Source: Pyrobaculum oguniense TE7 (GTDB lineage Archaea; Thermoproteota; Thermoprotei; Thermoproteales; Thermoproteaceae). Taken from it: a stretch of 64,000 bases of DNA. The DNA lies in the NCBI GenBank assembly GCA_000247545.1, contig CP003316.1:1521233-1585232 (forward strand), written 5' to 3'. A model generated the notes under the pieces. It was not told the DNA's origin. It searched no databases and saw nothing but the letters and a program-made list of their open reading frames with translations. Every line of letters begins with the position of its first letter. Positions within the stretch are counted from its first letter, which is position 1. Position numbers and translations under genes: made by a program. This document shows positions 60,240 to 64,000 of this stretch, one piece after another.

Positions 60240-60764
60240 CTATGTCGAGTTGCATACCTTAATATATGTATCAATTTCGGTACCTATCAGCTCCATTAGC
60301 CTTTTTGCCAGCCAGCAGATGTCGTTTTTTGCGGATTCGCGATCTGGGTATAATGACATCACACCCTCTGGATCTGGTCCGTTGTACTGGTACTGATGCA
60401 GGGCTAGGGCGATGCGCCCCTCCTTCTCAAGCCCTAGGGTTGAAGATATCTTAGCCACAGCCCTCGTAGGCATGTAGGCTATTATCCTGTCTACATCTTT
60501 AAAGGAGGCGGCTAGTTTGTCCCTCTTCTCGCCGGCAACAGCGGCGAGGTATGACTTAAACGCCTGGTAGGCCTTCCCCGCCGCGTTTCTCGTATAGCCC
60601 TCTGCCAACAAGACAAGCGCGAGCCTCAGCTCGACGACTGCTTCGTCAAGCCTCGCCTTAACATACTCCTTTAAGTTTTTCCAGGGTTTCTCTAATACAA
60701 TATCCACAAGACCATCAACTGCTGTGTTTATATCATTTTGGGAAGGGGCGTCTTCTCGCCCCAT
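60240..60764 (-). CDS. PaREP1/HEPN-like protein
   Basis: This 174-residue helical protein has YVKARLDEAVVELRLALVLL, then EGYTRNAAGKAYQAFKSYLA, the repeated-helix pattern of the PaREP1 family, multicopy in Pyrobaculum and resembling HEPN domains. No RxxxxH-type nuclease motif was seen. It lies back to back with another PaREP1-like gene, with about 120 bp between the starts. The function is unknown; some related pairs act as toxin-antitoxin partners. Confidence 0.65.
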   Translation of the reverse strand: MGREDAPSQNDINTAVDGLVDIVLEKPWKNLKEYVKARLDEAVVELRLALVLLAEGYTRNAAGKAYQAFKSYLAAVAGEKRDKLAASFKDVDRIIAYMPTRAVAKISSTLGLEKEGRIALALHQYQYNGPDPEGVMSLYPDRESAKNDICWLAKRLMELIGTEIDTYIKVCNST

Positions 60765-60857
60765 CTAAGAGAGCCATCCAGCGCCTATTTACGCAATTCA
60801 AAAGATGAACTGACAAAAGGTCTTTTTCCAGCTGGCCGTCGCGGCCTGTCCGGTAAT

Positions 60858-60865
60858 GTTTTTAA
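60858..60865 (+). promoter_or_regulatory. TATA box for PaREP1 gene
   Basis: GTTTTTAA is centred about 23 bp before ATG 60885, supporting that leaderless start. Confidence 0.45.
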
Positions 60866-60884
60866 CAGCTGCGTTTATTTGTCT

Positions 60885-61355
60885 ATGGCTTTGACTATTT
60901 CTCCGCTTGTGGCAGAGGCCTTGAGGAGGGCGGCGCGTGGCCGGGACATGGAGGAGTTCCTCCTGGAGCTTCTGGCCGACAGGTTGGATCCCCTAGAGCG
61001 CGCGGAGATATACCTCAAGCTTCATGAGAAGTATCTGCAAGAGGCTGAGCAGTTATATGCAAGAGGCGATCTCCCACAAGCCGGGGAGAAGTACTGGGGC
61101 GCCGTCACCGCCTTGCTAGACGCCATAGCGGAGAAGCGGGGAATGCCCCACTACAGCCACAGAGACTACGCCGAGCTAATTGAGGTGCTATACGAAGAGA
61201 CAAAAGACATGGAAATAGTAGTAGGGTTTCGGATGGCAGAGGGTCTCCACGCCAACTTCTACCACAACTTCATGAGGAGAGAGGGGTTTGACCTACACCG
61301 GGAAGCTGTGCACAAACTTGTCGAAAGGCTAAGACAGCTTCTACACGTCGCATAA
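60885..61355 (+). CDS. PaREP1-family protein
   Basis: This is a protein of about 156 residues. RGRDMEEFLLELLADRLDPL then ERAEIYLKLHEKYLQEAEQL and ARGDLPQAGEKYWGAVTALL are the hallmarks of PaREP1: an antitoxin-like N-terminal strip and a HEPN-like helical repeat. The second half (HYSHRDYAELIEVL, RMAEGLHANFYHNFM) is also typical. The role is unknown. Confidence 0.8.
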   Translation: MALTISPLVAEALRRAARGRDMEEFLLELLADRLDPLERAEIYLKLHEKYLQEAEQLYARGDLPQAGEKYWGAVTALLDAIAEKRGMPHYSHRDYAELIEVLYEETKDMEIVVGFRMAEGLHANFYHNFMRREGFDLHREAVHKLVERLRQLLHVA

Positions 61356-61471
61356 GGCGCTGTGTCCTGGAGCTAACCAGTGATCTATCGGCAAATCACA
61401 GGCCCAATTGTAAGCCGTAAAGGTGATACCTGGTTTTAGATCTGGTGGGAACTTACAAGACTGGGGATGAT

Positions 61472-63841
61472 CTAAGCTCTTTTCAGTCTGAGGGAGTTTA
61501 TTGTTACTGATATGCTACTCAGCGCCATGGCCAAGCCGGCGAGCTCGGGACGGAGGTACAGCGTGGGGTAGAATAGCCCCGCCGCAATGGGTATTAGGGC
61601 GGCGTTGTAGGCAAAAGCCCAGAAGAGGTTGAAGCGGGCGTTGCCCATAATCTTCTTCGCCAAGTCTAGGAACTCCGCCACTTTTGTGAGATCCCCTTTC
61701 CTCACCACCACGTCGCCCGCCTCCTTGGCCACCTCCGTGCCGCTCGCCACGGCGATGCCCACGTCGGCAGATGCCAGCGCGGGGGCGTCGTTTATCCCGT
61801 CGCCTATGAAGATAACGCCGCCTTCTTTCCTCAATTCCTTCACCACCTCCGCCTTCTCGTCGGGGGTTTTGCCGCCGTAGAACCTCCTGATGCCCAGCCT
61901 TTCCGCCACCCTCGCCACGGCCGCCTCATTATCGCCAGACACAATCACCGGCTCGTAGCCCATCTTCCTAAGCCTTTCCACCACCTCCCGCGCCTCTTGC
62001 CTCATCTCGTCTCCTACCACCACGTACCCCCTCACTGCGCCGTCAACCACGACGAAGGCAACCGTATATCCCTCGGCCTTGTGGCGCTCCGCCTCGCGCC
62101 GGAGCTCCTCGGGGATCGCGGCCCCCATGCCCTCCACCAGCTTCTCGTTGCCCACGCCCACCACCGCTCCGTTCACCCTAGCGTATACTCCTTGGCCGGG
62201 GAAGGTCTCGTACATCTCGGGCTCGGCCAGCGGCAACCCTTTCTCGGCGGCGAGCTTTACCACGGCGACTCCGATGGGGTGGGCAGATTTAGCCTCAGCT
62301 GACGCCGCGAGCGACAGCGCTAACTCGTCCCCCACGTATTTAATCACCTTCGGCGCGCCTGCAGTGAGCGTGCCCGTCTTGTCGAAAACCACGTATTTAG
62401 CCTTCAAGGCCTTCTCTAAGGCCTCGGCGTTTTTGATTAAAAGCCCCTTCTCCGCGGCTCTCCCAACGCCCACAACCACCGCCAGCGGCGTGGCTAAGCC
62501 CAAGGCGCATGGACAAGCAACCACTAGGACGGCAACTGCAAATAAAAGCGCTTGCCAAGCCGGGGCGCCTAAGAGGAGCCACCCGGCGAATGTAGCAGAG
62601 GCCACAGCTATGACGGCCCAAGTGAAGGCTCCGGACACCCGATCCACAAGTCTCTGGATTGGCAACCTCGCGTTTTGGGCCTGCCTCACCAGCCTCACCA
62701 CCTCTGCCAGGTACGTGGCGTTGCCCGATCTGGTGGCCCTCACCAAAAGCCTCCCCCCGACCAGCGTTGTTCCCGCCAGCACTAAGTCGCCGGGCCTCTT
62801 CTCGACGGGCATGGGCTCTCCGGTGAAGGCGGATTCGTCCACCGCCCCTACCCCGTCGTCTACATAGCCGTCCACGGGCACCTTCTCCCCCTCTCTCACC
62901 TCCACTACTTCGCCGGGCCTTACATTCGAGGCGTCTACCTCGACCCAGCCCTCGCCTCTCCTTACCCTGGCCTTAGGAGGCTGTAGCTGGGCCAGCTTCC
63001 TCACGGCGTCTCCCGTGCGTAGCTTCATTAAGCTCTCCGCATACCTCCCCGCTAGCACAAAGGTAATAACCAAGGCGGAGGTCTCGAAAAACGTATACCC
63101 TCCGGTAAAGGCCGCGTAGGTGCTGTATAGAAACGCGCTCAGGGTGCCCAACGTGACGAGGGTATCCATATTGGCGGTCTTGTTTCTAAACGCGCGGAAA
63201 GCGCCTGAGATAAACCTCCAACCAGAGTAGAACTGGACAACCGCCGCCAACACGGCCTGGGCCAGCGGCGGGATCAGCTCTACGCCAAACATCATCGGCA
63301 CTAACAAGATCGATATCGTAACAGCTGGTATAAGCCTACGTTTAATATCCCTCGCCTCGAGCTCTGCGGCGCGCTTATCAATATCTACCTCAACACCTCC
63401 TTTTCTAAGATCCTTAACCTTGTACCCAGCCTCTTCCAGCCGCCTTACGACGTCCTCTACGTTTATTTCCAGAGGGTTGTACTCGACGTAGACGACGCCC
63501 GTGGCCGGATTCGCCTTCGCGTAGAAGACCCCCCAGCCCATCGCCCTCCTCTCCACCACATCGGCCTCCTCAGGGCGGAATTCAGCGGCGATATAGGCCG
63601 ACTCCCTATACACGTCGTAGCCGACGCGCCTCACCGCCTTAAGCAACTCGGCGTAGTCCAGGACGTCCGGGTCTACTATCAGCTTCGCCTCGTTGCTGGC
63701 GAGAGAGGCCTCTGCCCACTTCACGCCGGGAGTTGAGAGGAGAGCCCTTTGCACTGTGAGAGAACAAGTGGCGCAGTGCATACCCAAAATCTTCAACACC
63801 GTCTCGCGCCCCCTCACTCTCAGCCCTATTGAAACTTCCAT
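61472..63841 (-). CDS. copA: P1B-type copper-transporting ATPase
   Basis: This 789-residue protein begins with a heavy-metal-binding domain [15 protein letters not shown] at about residues 20-34. A second domain of this fold ([20 protein letters not shown]) lacks the Cys pair. Then come eight membrane helices with the transport motif [10 protein letters not shown], the actuator [13 protein letters not shown], phosphorylation site [19 protein letters not shown] and [20 protein letters not shown]. It exports Cu(I). Given the copper enzymes here (two oxidases, nos genes), it may supply or detoxify copper. Confidence 0.95.
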   Translation of the reverse strand: MEVSIGLRVRGRETVLKILGMHCATCSLTVQRALLSTPGVKWAEASLASNEAKLIVDPDVLDYAELLKAVRRVGYDVYRESAYIAAEFRPEEADVVERRAMGWGVFYAKANPATGVVYVEYNPLEINVEDVVRRLEEAGYKVKDLRKGGVEVDIDKRAAELEARDIKRRLIPAVTISILLVPMMFGVELIPPLAQAVLAAVVQFYSGWRFISGAFRAFRNKTANMDTLVTLGTLSAFLYSTYAAFTGGYTFFETSALVITFVLAGRYAESLMKLRTGDAVRKLAQLQPPKARVRRGEGWVEVDASNVRPGEVVEVREGEKVPVDGYVDDGVGAVDESAFTGEPMPVEKRPGDLVLAGTTLVGGRLLVRATRSGNATYLAEVVRLVRQAQNARLPIQRLVDRVSGAFTWAVIAVASATFAGWLLLGAPAWQALLFAVAVLVVACPCALGLATPLAVVVGVGRAAEKGLLIKNAEALEKALKAKYVVFDKTGTLTAGAPKVIKYVGDELALSLAASAEAKSAHPIGVAVVKLAAEKGLPLAEPEMYETFPGQGVYARVNGAVVGVGNEKLVEGMGAAIPEELRREAERHKAEGYTVAFVVVDGAVRGYVVVGDEMRQEAREVVERLRKMGYEPVIVSGDNEAAVARVAERLGIRRFYGGKTPDEKAEVVKELRKEGGVIFIGDGINDAPALASADVGIAVASGTEVAKEAGDVVVRKGDLTKVAEFLDLAKKIMGNARFNLFWAFAYNAALIPIAAGLFYPTLYLRPELAGLAMALSSISVTINSLRLKRA

Positions 63842-63930
63842 GGATATGTAGACGATCTTATACTATATATTCTTATACTGAAAAATCGCATTGGCCCCGG
63901 TTTCACCTTGCCGAAAATCTGGGTTTGCCC

Positions 63931-64000
63931 TTATGCATACAGCATGACCAGAGCTCCGGCTATTAGAACCAAGATGACGTATGTGCGGAATTTGCGAAAT
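63931..64000 (-). CDS. 3' end of a membrane protein gene, partial
   Basis: The reverse strand carries an open frame running in from the window edge and ending at TAA 63931. The last 22 residues are FRKFRTYVILVLIAGALVML and YA, a basic segment followed by a membrane helix. Too little is visible to name it. Confidence 0.4.
   Translation of the reverse strand, partial: FRKFRTYVILVLIAGALVMLYA

Noticed and set aside
1-64000. CRISPR arrays, tRNA and rRNA genes
   Set aside because: No regularly spaced direct repeats, cloverleaf-like sequences with a T-loop, or rRNA-like stretches were noticed by eye; small or intron-containing tRNAs could still be missed.

Overview
The window looks like chromosome from a hyperthermophilic, oxygen-respiring crenarchaeon of the Thermoproteales, most likely a Pyrobaculum. 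This is inferred from PaREP1-family proteins, the OtsAB fusion beside TreT, leaderless genes placed about 25 bp after TTTAAA-type TATA boxes, tight ATGA-overlap operons and high-GC coding DNA. No rRNA, tRNA or CRISPR array was recognised.

Region 1 (1-9.4 kb): a surface protein cut by the window edge, then an osmoadaptation block. It has an MscS channel, a trehalose-6-phosphate synthase/phosphatase fusion (otsAB), a GT4 glycosyltransferase, an MscS-like membrane protein, a TreT operon and an OtsB-like HAD phosphatase.

Region 2 (9.5-27.2 kb): a respiratory block. A decayed denitrification pair (frameshifted cytochrome c and multiply broken nirS) is followed by heme O synthase, a copper chaperone and two regulators. 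Then come an A-type heme-copper oxidase (subunits I and III fused, subunit II split), CtaA-like and CcmF-like proteins and a bc-type complex (cytochrome c, Rieske, cytochrome b, two small subunits). A ba3-type oxidase, including a 41-residue subunit IIa, and a Sco protein close the block.

Region 3 (27.2-48.4 kb): an island for aromatic compounds. It encodes a split phenylphosphate-synthase-like phosphotransferase (PpsA, PpsB and a second PpsA paralogue) and three roughly 265-residue proteins with a complete E/ExxH/E/ExxH di-iron ligand set. Three small Rieske ferredoxins and a helical-Rieske fusion lie beside them. Also present are a LigAB-type ring-cleavage dioxygenase, an FAH-fold hydrolase, a CoA-acylating-type aldehyde dehydrogenase, an oxidoreductase, HAD and IMPase phosphatases, GlcG/HbpS and DsrE-like proteins, a Nudix hydrolase and a ferredoxin. 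Together they suggest oxygen-dependent phenol breakdown that may begin by phosphorylating the substrate. The island carries scars: a 5' fragment of a toluene-monooxygenase-type hydroxylase abuts a 3' fragment of etfA, and the oxidoreductase has a poly-G frameshift.

Region 4 (48.4-57.0 kb): a relic-filled gap, then a winged-helix regulator, two NosL-like proteins, NosD, NosF, a NosY-like permease and four membrane proteins. No nosZ is present.

Region 5 (57.2-64 kb): a coiled-coil membrane protein, a glycerophosphodiesterase, an E1-like enzyme, a NarJ/TorD-type chaperone, two PaREP1-like proteins, a copper ATPase, and the end of a gene that continues out of the window.
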